NCBI GenBank assembly: GCA_038227745.1
Contig: JBBRPS010000669.1
Span: 1-5,756 of the forward strand
From: DASPXY01 sp038227745
GTDB lineage: Bacteria; Planctomycetota; Planctomycetia; Gemmatales; Gemmataceae
DNA: 5,756 nt
Reading direction: 5' to 3'
Numbering within the stretch: the first letter of the stretch is position 1; each line of letters begins with the position of its first letter. Below are positions 1-5,662 of the stretch, one piece after another. The position numbers and the translations under genes are program-made. The notes under the pieces are model-generated. The model was not told the origin of the DNA and ran no database searches. It worked only from the letters and a program-made list of their open reading frames with translations.

Positions 1-1036
1 CGACGATGCCAGCGCCTGGTCGGAGACCATCCGCGAGGTGATCGAGGAGCGGCGCATGCCGCCGTGGCACGCCGACCCGCGCCACGGCAAATTCGGCAAC
101 GACCGCAGCTTGCCGGAAGCCGACCGCAAGGCCCTCCTCACCTGGATCGAAGAGGGCTGCGCCAAGGGGGACGACAGGGACCTGCCGCCGCCGCGCCCGT
201 TCGTGGAGGGGTGGAGCATCGGCAAGCCCGACGTGGTCCTGGAGATGCCGGTGGCGTTCGAGGTGCCGACAAAGGCACCGCGGGGCGGTGTGCCGTATCA
301 GCACTTCACGGTCGATCCGCAGTTCACCGAGGACAAATGGGTCGAGCGCGCCGAGGCGCGGGGTGGGGCGACGGAGGTGGTGCATCACATCATCGTCTTC
401 GTGCTGCCGCCCGGGGAGAAGTTCAACCCGGCGAACCCGAAGATCCAGACGCTGGCCGGCACCGCCCCGGGCGACATGCCGTTCATGCTCGCGCCGGGCA
501 TGGCCAAGCTCGTGCCGAAGGGGTCGCACCTCATCTTCCAGATGCACTACACGCCCAACGGCAAGGCGCAGAAGGACCGTTCGCGCGTGGGCCTGATCTT
601 CGCGAAGACGCCGCCGAAGCGCGAGGTGCTGACGCTGCCGATTTACAACTACCTCTTCGCCATTCCGCCCGGGGCGAACAACTACGAAGTGCGCTCGACC
701 TTCGTCTTCCAGCGCGATGGCCACGTGGTCGGCTACATGCCGCACATGCACCTGCGCGGCAAGGACTTCCTGTACCGGGCGCACTACCCCGACGGCAGGA
801 AGGAGATCCTGCTGTCGGTGCCGCGCTACAACTTCAACTGGCAGAGCGTCTACCGCCCGGCCGAGCCGCTGCGGATGCCCAGGGGCACGCGCATCGAGTG
901 CGTGGCGCACTACGACAACTCCGACGCGAACCCCAACAACCCCGACCCGGGAGCGCGGGTCTTCTGGGGCGACCAGACGTGGCAGGAGATGATGATCGGC
1001 TGGCTCGACGTGGCGTATGACCGCGACAGGAAGTAA
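1..1036 (+). CDS. Cytochrome c / copper type II ascorbate-dependent monooxygenase-like protein (3' part, 5' truncated)
   Basis: The frame is open from nt 2 to TAA at 1034-1036, giving about 344 residues with no start in view, so the gene begins left of the window. The first part ('RRMPPWHADP', nt 50-79, then 'NDRSLPEADRKALLTWIEEG') matches the end of the cytochrome c-like module in planctomycete and acidobacterial fusion proteins; its Met is a candidate heme ligand, and the CxxCH would lie upstream. The rest resembles the two-domain peptidylglycine/dopamine monooxygenase fold. All expected copper ligands appear in order: His-His (nt 383-388) and His in 'QMHY' (545-547) for CuH; HMH in 'PHMHLRG' (743-751) and Met in 'WQEMM' (989-991) for CuM. 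Family knowledge suggests an exported oxidoreductase coupling electron transfer to copper-dependent hydroxylation; the substrate is unknown. Related proteins often carry an N-terminal redoxin domain, which cannot be checked here. A terminator follows directly. Confidence 0.85.
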   Translation, partial: DDASAWSETIREVIEERRMPPWHADPRHGKFGNDRSLPEADRKALLTWIEEGCAKGDDRDLPPPRPFVEGWSIGKPDVVLEMPVAFEVPTKAPRGGVPYQHFTVDPQFTEDKWVERAEARGGATEVVHHIIVFVLPPGEKFNPANPKIQTLAGTAPGDMPFMLAPGMAKLVPKGSHLIFQMHYTPNGKAQKDRSRVGLIFAKTPPKREVLTLPIYNYLFAIPPGANNYEVRSTFVFQRDGHVVGYMPHMHLRGKDFLYRAHYPDGRKEILLSVPRYNFNWQSVYRPAEPLRMPRGTRIECVAHYDNSDANPNNPDPGARVFWGDQTWQEMMIGWLDVAYDRDRK

Positions 1037-1042
1037 CCGCTC

Positions 1043-1072
1043 AAGCCCACGGGTGGCAACCCGTGGGCTTTT
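1043..1072 (+). terminator. Intrinsic terminator after the monooxygenase-like gene
   Basis: A perfect 12-bp stem (AAGCCCACGGGT, 1043-1054, with ACCCGTGGGCTT, 1059-1070) encloses the 4-nt loop GGCA and ends in a TTTT run (1069-1072). It begins 6 nt after the stop codon. The stem also starts with AA, so on the minus strand it gives only a short U stretch; plus-strand termination is the main expectation. Confidence 0.85.
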
Positions 1073-1102
1073 GTCATCTGTCACAGCGGGGGGGAGACAC
1101 TT

Positions 1103-1177
1103 ATGGCTGACGATGCGAAGCCGATGGGACAACGGTATCGCCAATCGCCCTCCAGGGCTATCTCACGAGGGAAGTAG
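1103..1177 (+). CDS. Possible 24-codon leader ORF upstream of the HEAT-type gene
   Basis: ATG at 1103 is preceded by a G-rich Shine-Dalgarno-like GGGGAG (1091-1096) with 6-nt spacing. It opens a 24-residue frame (MADDAKPMGQRYRQ...SRGK) ending at TAG 1175-1177. One base separates this stop from the ATG of the next gene at 1179, a layout that would allow translational coupling or leader-peptide control. The peptide is hydrophilic and basic, with no recognised family or membrane segment. In GC-rich DNA a short open frame with a passable ribosome site can arise by chance, so this is only a candidate. Confidence 0.25.
   Translation: MADDAKPMGQRYRQSPSRAISRGK
1167..1171 (+). promoter_or_regulatory. 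Ribosome-binding site that sets the start at 1179
   Basis: GAGGG lies 7 nt before ATG 1179. The in-frame ATG at 1017 has no such site, lies inside the previous gene and would require translation through the terminator hairpin. ATG 1179 also begins a signal peptide, which supports it as the true start. Confidence 0.65.
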
Positions 1178-1178
1178 C

Positions 1179-2321
1179 ATGCGGCTCCTCATGGCGATCA
1201 TCTGGCTGACCTCCCCAGTCTTCCTCGCCGTCGGCCAGGAGGCTGGCCGACCGACGGCCAAGGAACTGGTCCAGAAACTCGCCAGCCCGCGATTTGCCGA
1301 GCGGGCCGCTGCCGAGAAGAAGCTGCTGCAGCTCGGGCCGGCAGCCCTTCCAGCCGTCCGCGACGGGCTGAAGTTGGGGGACGCCGAGGCGAGGTTCCGG
1401 TGCGAGCGGATCCTTGGTCGAATTGAAGAGGAGCAGTGGCGGCGCCAGATCGACGCCTATGCCGCCGACCTCAAGGGGGAGAAGCGCTATGACTTCCCGC
1501 TCCAGGACGCCTACGAGAAGATGGCCGGAACCGGCCCCGCGGCCCGTAAGCTGTTCGCCGCTTGCCTCCGCAGGAACGGACCGCTCCTCCAGAAGGCGGC
1601 GGGGGACCGAGCCCGTGGGCTCGAGGCCTACAAGGTACGGTGCTGGGCGTTGTACGTTTCCCTGAACTCGGAACGCGACCCTCTCAAGGCGGACGCGGCC
1701 GACCTGGCCACCCTGCTGCTCATCAGCGCCGCCGGCAAGTACGGCGAGGCGGACTGGGCCAAGACGGAGAGCGTTGAGAACCTGTTCGGGAACCCCGGCC
1801 TGCGCGAGGCGGTGCGCGACCGGGAGATCGGCAAGGTCGTCGGCCGCCTGCTGGTGGCCTGGGCCAAGACTCGAGAGGCCGCCCATTTCCGATCGCGCCA
1901 GTACTTTATCTACTTTGTCCAGGCCGACGAGTTCAAGGAAGGCCTGGCGGTTTTGCGGCGCTGGATACGGGACAAGGATATCGTGACGGGGCACTTCCTG
2001 GCGATGACGGTCTTCGTACTTCGGAAGGTCGGTGGCAAAGACGCGGCCGCGGACCTGGAGAAACTCTGGGAGGACAAGACCGTGTTGTTCACCCGCCCCC
2101 TCAAACCCCCGGGGGAGGCCCGGCTCGGGGACCAGGCCCTGGCCGCGTCGATGCGGCTGGCGGGCAAGGATCCGAAGGTTTACGGTCTGGCCGAGCTTGT
2201 CCTACCGATATTGGCCCCGGGCAGCCGGTTTTGGGAGGCACAGGCCTACGGGTTCGCCTCGAACGAAGACCGCCAAGCCGCCCTGAAGAAGTGGAAAAGC
2301 GGAGCAGGCAAGCGGAAGTGA
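1179..2321 (+). CDS. Secreted HEAT-repeat-type protein of planctomycete character
   Basis: The 380-residue product starts with a signal peptide (MRLLMAIIWLTSPVFLAVGQ; likely cleavage near residues 19-20), so it is probably exported. Residues 28-80 ('AKELVQKLASPRFAERAAAEKKL', then 'LGPAALPAVRDGL' and 'FRCERILGRI') form a helical pair typical of HEAT-like repeats in planctomycete secreted proteins. The middle is alpha-helical and rich in Leu, Ala, Lys and Arg. Near residues 325-350 comes 'ARLGDQALAASMRLAGKDPK' followed by 'VYGL', a motif I recognise from the C-terminal part of many planctomycete proteins of unknown function. No catalytic residues stand out; a scaffold or protein-binding role is inference. 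The upstream gene is cut off by a terminator. The next gene follows 100 nt downstream on the same strand and may be co-transcribed. The longer start at 1017 was rejected. Confidence 0.8.
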   Translation: MRLLMAIIWLTSPVFLAVGQEAGRPTAKELVQKLASPRFAERAAAEKKLLQLGPAALPAVRDGLKLGDAEARFRCERILGRIEEEQWRRQIDAYAADLKGEKRYDFPLQDAYEKMAGTGPAARKLFAACLRRNGPLLQKAAGDRARGLEAYKVRCWALYVSLNSERDPLKADAADLATLLLISAAGKYGEADWAKTESVENLFGNPGLREAVRDREIGKVVGRLLVAWAKTREAAHFRSRQYFIYFVQADEFKEGLAVLRRWIRDKDIVTGHFLAMTVFVLRKVGGKDAAADLEKLWEDKTVLFTRPLKPPGEARLGDQALAASMRLAGKDPKVYGLAELVLPILAPGSRFWEAQAYGFASNEDRQAALKKWKSGAGKRK

Positions 2322-2371
2322 AAGGTCGCAGATGGAGTCCTTGGGGTGCGGGTTCACCGGCTGATACGCGC

Positions 2372-2396
2372 GGGCGTGGCAACGTCTGCCGTGCCC
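2372..2396 (+). other. Possible RNA hairpin in the leader of the 'VNLKPYANQK' gene
   Basis: GGGCGTGGCA (2372-2381) can pair as RNA with TGCCGTGCCC (2387-2396) over 10 bp, including two tandem G-U pairs, with a 5-nt loop. It sits between two same-strand genes, 26 nt before the start at 2422. Only a weak pyrimidine run (CTCTTTCCC) follows, so it could be a weak attenuator, a leader structure or chance. Confidence 0.25.
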
Positions 2397-2410
2397 ACTC
2401 TTTCCCGACG

Positions 2411-2415
2411 GGAGG
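2411..2415 (+). promoter_or_regulatory. Strong ribosome-binding site for the gene at 2422
   Basis: GGAGG, a perfect core anti-16S match, lies 6 nt before ATG 2422. Together with the signal peptide that begins there, it fixes the start. Confidence 0.75.
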
Positions 2416-2421
2416 TTAGCC

Positions 2422-3120
2422 ATGACAAGGTGTTTATCTCTGACGGCAGCGCTCTGCCTGCTGGGGTCCGTTGCGCCGGCCGCGCCGGCGGGCAAGTTCC
2501 TGTTCGTGAACCTCAAACCCTACGCGAACCAGAAGCGTGCCGACAACTTCGGGAGCGGCCGAGAGGGGAACGACCTCAAGGCCCTGCGCGAGGGCGGCTT
2601 TACCGCCGACGGGGTCAGCTTCAAGATCGGTGAAGGCGTCGTCCACCTCGGCAGCAAGCTCCTCGGCACAGAGAAGCCCAACAAGGTGGAAGGCATCAAG
2701 GTGGGCCAGTCCGGTGTCAAGGTCCACATCCTGCACGCCACCGGCTACGGCAACGGCCAGACGATCGGGGAGGAGGGCAAGGAAGGGGACCCGCTGTTCG
2801 TCGCGGACGGCACCAAGATTGCCGAATACAAGGTCCGCTACGACGACGGCAGCACCGCCTCGATCCCTGTCGTTTACGGCCAGGACGTGCGTGACTGGTG
2901 GTTCACCGAGAAGTCGAAGGGGGTCACACGCGGCAAGGTGGCCTGGCAGGGCGATAACGAGCTGGCCAAGGAGCTGCGGTCCCGCCTCCGCCTGTACCTG
3001 ACCAGCTGGACCAACCCCCATCCCGAGAAGAGGATCGCCAGCATCGACTACGTGAAGGTGCAGGAAGATTCCCCTGCGACCCCGTTCTGCGTGGCGATCA
3101 CCCTGGAGGCGAAATCGTGA
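2422..3120 (+). CDS. Secreted planctomycete protein with probable galactose-binding-like beta fold
   Basis: The 232-residue product begins with a signal peptide (MTRCLSLTAALCLLGSVAPA, then AP-A; cleavage probably after Ala21 or Ala23). The mature part reads 'FLFVNLKPYANQKRADNF', 'VSFKIGEGVVHLGSK', 'VKVHILHATGYG', 'IAEYKVRYDDGSTASIPV', 'YGQDVRDWW', 'TSWTNPHPEKRIASIDY' and 'PFCVAITLEAKS'. This order of beta strands, with the DGS...IPVVYG...DWW core and the Trp-x-Asn-Pro then Ser-Ile-Asp-Tyr end, resembles NPCBM/jelly-roll-type modules in planctomycete secreted proteins. Family knowledge suggests sugar or cell-surface binding; I see no catalytic motif. It may share a transcript with the HEAT-type gene 100 nt upstream. 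A large inverted repeat lies between its stop and the convergent cupin gene. The assignment to the family type is fairly sure; the function is not. Confidence 0.85.
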   Translation: MTRCLSLTAALCLLGSVAPAAPAGKFLFVNLKPYANQKRADNFGSGREGNDLKALREGGFTADGVSFKIGEGVVHLGSKLLGTEKPNKVEGIKVGQSGVKVHILHATGYGNGQTIGEEGKEGDPLFVADGTKIAEYKVRYDDGSTASIPVVYGQDVRDWWFTEKSKGVTRGKVAWQGDNELAKELRSRLRLYLTSWTNPHPEKRIASIDYVKVQEDSPATPFCVAITLEAKS

Positions 3121-3148
3121 GGCGGATTTGCCGCTGGCGAGGCGGATT

Positions 3149-3241
3149 CAAGACCCCGTAGGAGCCGGCTCCGTCCGGCGACGGGCGCCCCCAGGTCGGG
3201 GGACGGAGCCCCCTCCTACGAGGTGTTGGAACCGGGTCTTG
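3149..3241. repeat. Large imperfect inverted repeat between convergent genes
   Basis: The inner arms, 3158-3176 (GTAGGAGCCGGCTCCGTCC) and 3201-3219 (GGACGGAGCCCCCTCCTAC), are complementary at 17 of 19 positions. The outer arms CAAGACCC (3149-3156) and GGGTCTTG (3234-3241) match perfectly. The centre holds smaller self-complementary pieces (CCGTC/GACGG and CCCCC/GGGGG). It starts 28 nt after the stop of the plus-strand gene and ends 24 nt from the stop of the minus-strand cupin. It could be a bidirectional transcription barrier or a non-autonomous palindromic element; it lacks the T-run of a classic terminator. A 10-bp direct repeat, GAGGCGGATT, lies just to the left at 3119-3128 and 3139-3148. 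Confidence 0.7.
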
Positions 3242-3265
3242 GGGCGGCGGAAGACCCAGCGGGGG

Positions 3266-3631
3266 TCAGTCCCTGTCGAAGTATTCATCCTCGGGCCGCA
3301 GCGCCGGCACGCCGAAGACCACCGTGCGTACGCCCTCCTCGCTCCAGAGGCGGTGGCGGGTGTGCGGCTCGATGTAGACGACCGTGCCCGGCTCGACGTC
3401 GATCACGTCGCCGTTCAAGTCCATCTTGCCTTGCCCCTCCAGGATGTAATAGACCTCCGTGCATTCCTTGTGGTAGTGCTTGACGGAGTCGCGGATGAAG
3501 GTGACGTGGAGGTTGCAGGCGGGCGTGTCGGCGCGGGTCAGCGGCCGGGTGCTCTCGCCGCAGGGGCAGGGGACGGTCGGGGCCTCGTGCAGACGGCGGA
3601 CGAGGTAGCCGCGGCTGGCGGTGGCGGTCAT
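3266..3631 (-). CDS. Single-domain cupin (cupin 2 type) protein
   Basis: The 121-residue product has one conserved beta-barrel cupin domain at about residues 38-108. Motif 1 is 'HYHKECTEVYYILEGQG' (His52, His54, Glu59, Gly66/68). Motif 2 is 'VEPGTVVYIEPHTRHRL' (Pro81-x-x-x pattern, His93). His52, His54, Glu59 and His93 form the usual metal-binding set, so a bound divalent metal (Fe, Mn, Zn or Ni) is expected. There is no signal peptide, so it is probably cytoplasmic. The N-terminal 'VPCPCGESTRPLTRADTP' (Cys22, Cys24) is an extra segment before the barrel that I recognise from planctomycete cupins. Small single cupins may be sugar isomerases, dioxygenases or ligand-binding proteins, and the sequence does not decide. 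The start ATG (CAT at 3629-3631) has AAGGGA 7 nt upstream on its strand. It diverges from the lipoprotein gene and converges on the gene ending at 3120. Confidence 0.9.
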   Translation of the reverse strand: MTATASRGYLVRRLHEAPTVPCPCGESTRPLTRADTPACNLHVTFIRDSVKHYHKECTEVYYILEGQGKMDLNGDVIDVEPGTVVYIEPHTRHRLWSEEGVRTVVFGVPALRPEDEYFDRD

Positions 3632-3673
3632 CGGCGGTTCCCTTGAGGTTCCAGCAGGGCGGACATCTCTGGT

Positions 3674-3679
3674 AATATA
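3674..3679 (-). promoter_or_regulatory. Possible -10 element for the cupin gene
   Basis: Read on the minus strand, 3679-3674 is TATATT, one of the very few AT-rich spots in this region. It lies about 42 nt before the cupin ATG, which would give a leader of roughly 35 nt. No convincing -35 box is found at the expected distance. The palindrome at 3697-3769 would overlap the -35 region and could influence transcription. Confidence 0.3.
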
Positions 3680-3696
3680 CTGTCGCCGGCCGAGTT

Positions 3697-3769
3697 CCGC
3701 CTGTTTAGCCGCGAGCGATGAGCCAGATCCCGCTACGCGGGGGGCGAACGCTCGCGGCTAAACAGGCGG
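3697..3769. repeat. Palindromic repeat element, copy 1 (perfect 21-bp arms)
   Basis: Arms 3697-3717 and 3749-3769 are exact reverse complements over 21 bp, around a 31-nt centre (3718-3748) that contains a small CCCGC-TAC-GCGGG hairpin. The left arm plus centre (3700-3747) recurs at 5661-5708 with one mismatch in 48 bases, so this is a dispersed element and not a unique operator. Homology starts at CCTGTTTAGCC; the outer 3 bp of each arm (CCG/CGG) are specific to this copy. TT flanks both ends. No coding capacity is seen. It lies between divergent genes, 43 nt before the lipoprotein start. A REP-like or MITE-like element is most likely. Confidence 0.85.
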
Positions 3770-3812
3770 TTCTGCAACGGCGCCGGTATAGAAACCCAAG
3801 GATGGTGTAGCC

Positions 3813-4694
3813 ATGTACCCGCAGCGCCGCCGCCCACTGCCCTGGTTGTTCTTCCCACTCGCCGCCGTCCTCGGCTGCGGCGAGGCCCCGCCGGATAACA
3901 CCGCGGAAACCTCGCCACCGGTCCCCGGCATTGCGAGCCGCTTCGACCCGAAGACAGCCGGGACGATCACCGGCCGCGTGACGTGGACCGGCCCCGTGCC
4001 GGCGGTGCCGCCGTTCGAGGTGCGCTCCTTCATCATGGGCAACGCTCCCGGTCGAGATCGGCGGATCGCGCCGAACCCCAACGCCCCGAAGATCGACCCG
4101 GTCAACCGCGGCGTCGCCGGCGCCGTCGTCTTCCTGCGCGGCGTCCGCCCCGACCGGGCCAAACCGTGGGATCACCCGCCGGTGCGTGTCGAGCAACGCG
4201 ACTGCACCCTGCACGTCCTCCAGGGCGGCGCCGACGGCCACGTCGGCTTCGTCCGCCGCGGCGAGCCGATTGAGATGGTCGCGCGCGAACCGCGCTTCCA
4301 CGCGCTGCACGCCAGCGGCGCCGCGTTCTTCACGCTTGCCTTCCCCGACGCGGACCGGCCGCGCGTGCGCCGCCTGACGTCCAGCGGCGTGGTCGAACTG
4401 ACCAGCGCCGCCGGCTATTACTGGATGCGCGCTTACCTCTTCGTGGACGAACAACCGTACTACACGCGCACCAACGCCCAGGGGAAGTTCCGGCTGGAGC
4501 AGGTCCCGCCGGGGCGCTACGAGCTGGTGTGCTGGCTACCCTCGTGGGTCAAGGAGCGGCACGAGCGCGACCCGGAAACGAGCCTGGTGACGCGGCTCGC
4601 CTTCCGCCCGCCGCTGGAGCGGCCCCTCGACGTGAGTTCGGGCGCGGCCGCCCCGGTGGAGTTCACGCTCTCGACGAGTGACTTCGAGAAATGA
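3813..4694 (+). CDS. Lipoprotein with degenerate cupredoxin-like and carboxypeptidase-regulatory-like domains
   Basis: The 293-residue product has a basic N-terminus, a hydrophobic stretch (WLFFPLAAVLG) and a lipobox-like VLGC, so Cys22 is the probable lipidated residue and the protein is likely membrane-anchored outside the cytoplasm. Residues about 50-60 (TITGRVTWTG) begin a beta domain. Residues 100-205 run like the cupredoxin domain of methylamine-utilisation (MauL)-like proteins: 'VAGAVVFLRGV', 'EPRFHALHA' (His163) and 'GVVELTSAAGYYWM' (198-205). Residues 213-241 ('EQPYYTRTNAQGKFRL', then 'VPPGRYELVCW') form a transthyretin-like turn. In copper-binding relatives the loop before WM contains Cys and His; here it reads S-A-A-G-Y-Y. 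Weak AAGGA (3798-3802) lies 10 nt before the ATG. The gene diverges from the cupin, converges with the deacetylase, and has a repeat element just upstream. Confidence 0.8.
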   Translation: MYPQRRRPLPWLFFPLAAVLGCGEAPPDNTAETSPPVPGIASRFDPKTAGTITGRVTWTGPVPAVPPFEVRSFIMGNAPGRDRRIAPNPNAPKIDPVNRGVAGAVVFLRGVRPDRAKPWDHPPVRVEQRDCTLHVLQGGADGHVGFVRRGEPIEMVAREPRFHALHASGAAFFTLAFPDADRPRVRRLTSSGVVELTSAAGYYWMRAYLFVDEQPYYTRTNAQGKFRLEQVPPGRYELVCWLPSWVKERHERDPETSLVTRLAFRPPLERPLDVSSGAAAPVEFTLSTSDFEK

Positions 4695-4796
4695 GGAGAA
4701 CTCGTTCGTCCGCTTGGAGAGTCAGCGCGTGGAGGGGGGCGGGTTCGCCAGCACGAGGCGGCGGTGCCGCAGGACGTCCGCCCACCAACCGACGAG

Positions 4797-4816
4797 CCAG
4801 GCGAGCCTGCGCCTGG
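4797..4816 (-). other. Short hairpin downstream of the deacetylase stop
   Basis: CCAGGCG (4797-4803) and CGCCTGG (4810-4816) form a perfect 7-bp stem with a 6-nt loop, starting 13 nt past the deacetylase stop on the minus strand. No T-run follows, so it is at best a weak or factor-dependent terminator. The 135-nt gap between the two convergent genes holds no stronger candidate. Confidence 0.3.
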
Positions 4817-4829
4817 GGCGGTCCCTGCC

Positions 4830-5651
4830 TCAGCCGGCGAAGGGGAACAGCCGCCGCCGCGTCGCCGCGTCGAGGGGAGCGCCGTACTCGCACGCCTCGA
4901 ACGCTTCGACGTATTCGATGCCGGCGCCCTGCTCGGGGCCGTAGGCGCTGAGCAGGGGGCGGTATTTGGCGGCGCGGGCGGCGAGGCGGGCGCGGACCTG
5001 CTGGCCGAGCCACTCGCGGCGGGCCTCCTCGCCCTGCGGCACCTGGTCGAGTGTGCCGTGGTTGTACGGCAGCCATTCGTAGAACTGCGAGGCGTGGCAG
5101 TGGAGCATGGCGGTGATCGTGTCCACGACGGAGCCGACGTCCACGAGGATGGCCGGCTGGAAGGGGTACGGCTTCTGGAAGTCGTCGGGCAGGTAGGCGA
5201 TGACGGGGTCGCGCTGCAGGTGGGGCGTGTCCGGGGCGACGGCGGGAACGGTGACCATGTAGGCGGCGTCCTGCACGAGCTGGCTGGTGTAGCGGTGGTC
5301 GGGGTGGTAGTCGTTGGGCCGGTGCGTCAGGACGAGGTCCGGCTTGAAGGAGCGGATGAGGCGGATGACCTGCAGGCGGTTCTCGAGGGTCGGCAGGAGT
5401 TGGCCGTCGTGGTTGTCGAGCACGTCGTAGGTGGCGCCGATGACGGCGGCGGCGGCCTGGGCCTCGGCGCGGCGACGGCGGGCGAGGTCGGGGCCGGCCT
5501 GGAGGTGGTGGCCGGCGTCGCCGTTGGTGAGGCTGACCATCTTGACGGTGTGGCCGGCGCCGCGGTAGAGGGCGGCGGTGCCGCCGGCCGCGTAGTCGGC
5601 GTCGTCGGGGTGGGCGCCGAGGATGAGCAGGCGCAGGGGTTCGTCCGGCAT
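4830..5651 (-). CDS. PIG-L (LmbE-like) family zinc-dependent deacetylase
   Basis: The 273-residue product has the typical length and fold order of the family. The N-terminal strand 'LRLLILGAHPDDAD' supplies His14 and Asp17 as zinc ligands and Asp16 as the catalytic base, matching the AHPDD motif of MshB-type enzymes. 'LTHRPNDYHPDHRYTSQLV' supplies the third ligand His119 in the HPDH motif. 'VSLTNGDAGHH' (about 39-49) is the usual second strand and loop. The family hydrolyses N-acetyl groups on sugars such as GlcNAc conjugates; the substrate here is not shown by sequence or neighbours. No signal peptide is present. The start ATG (CAT at 5649-5651) has GGGAG 6 nt upstream on its strand. That site overlaps the edge of repeat copy 2, so the leader of this gene is made of repeat sequence. 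The gene converges with the lipoprotein gene. Confidence 0.93.
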   Translation of the reverse strand: MPDEPLRLLILGAHPDDADYAAGGTAALYRGAGHTVKMVSLTNGDAGHHLQAGPDLARRRRAEAQAAAAVIGATYDVLDNHDGQLLPTLENRLQVIRLIRSFKPDLVLTHRPNDYHPDHRYTSQLVQDAAYMVTVPAVAPDTPHLQRDPVIAYLPDDFQKPYPFQPAILVDVGSVVDTITAMLHCHASQFYEWLPYNHGTLDQVPQGEEARREWLGQQVRARLAARAAKYRPLLSAYGPEQGAGIEYVEAFEACEYGAPLDAATRRRLFPFAG

Positions 5652-5657
5652 GAGGCA

Positions 5658-5662
5658 CTCCC
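5658..5662 (-). promoter_or_regulatory. Ribosome-binding site of the deacetylase, overlapping the repeat edge
   Basis: On the minus strand GGGAG lies 6 nt before the ATG. Its first two G residues (5662, 5661) belong to the repeat element and the rest to unique sequence, so the element contributes part of the translation signal. Confidence 0.6.

Noticed and set aside
1017..1178. Upstream ATG (1017) as start of the HEAT-type gene
   Set aside because: It would overlap the previous gene, run through the terminator hairpin and hide the signal peptide. ATG 1179 has a good ribosome site.
1158..1994. 278-codon minus-strand open frame opposite the HEAT-type gene
   Set aside because: No recognisable domain, and the opposite strand encodes a protein with signal peptide and family motifs.
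3128..3646. 172-codon plus-strand open frame across the inverted repeat and the cupin
   Set aside because: Runs antisense to a well-supported cupin and through the repeat; composition is that of a shadow frame.
3697..3769. Palindrome read as a CRISPR unit or a simple terminator
   Set aside because: There is no regularly spaced array of repeats and spacers. It lies upstream of both neighbouring genes, not at a gene end, and has no T-run.
3787..3792. TATAGA as a -10 box for the lipoprotein gene
   Set aside because: A transcript starting about 7 nt later would begin at the ribosome-binding site, and no -35 box is present at the right distance.
3705..4454. 249-codon minus-strand open frame opposite the lipoprotein
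   Set aside because: Arg/Ala/Gly-rich product without motifs, ending within the palindromic repeat; the plus strand has the lipobox and domain pattern.
4663..5658. 331-codon minus-strand open frame overlapping the deacetylase gene
   Set aside because: Its product is almost entirely Arg, Pro, Ala and His with no motif. It is a GC-driven shadow of the PIG-L gene, whose own frame has full catalytic motifs.
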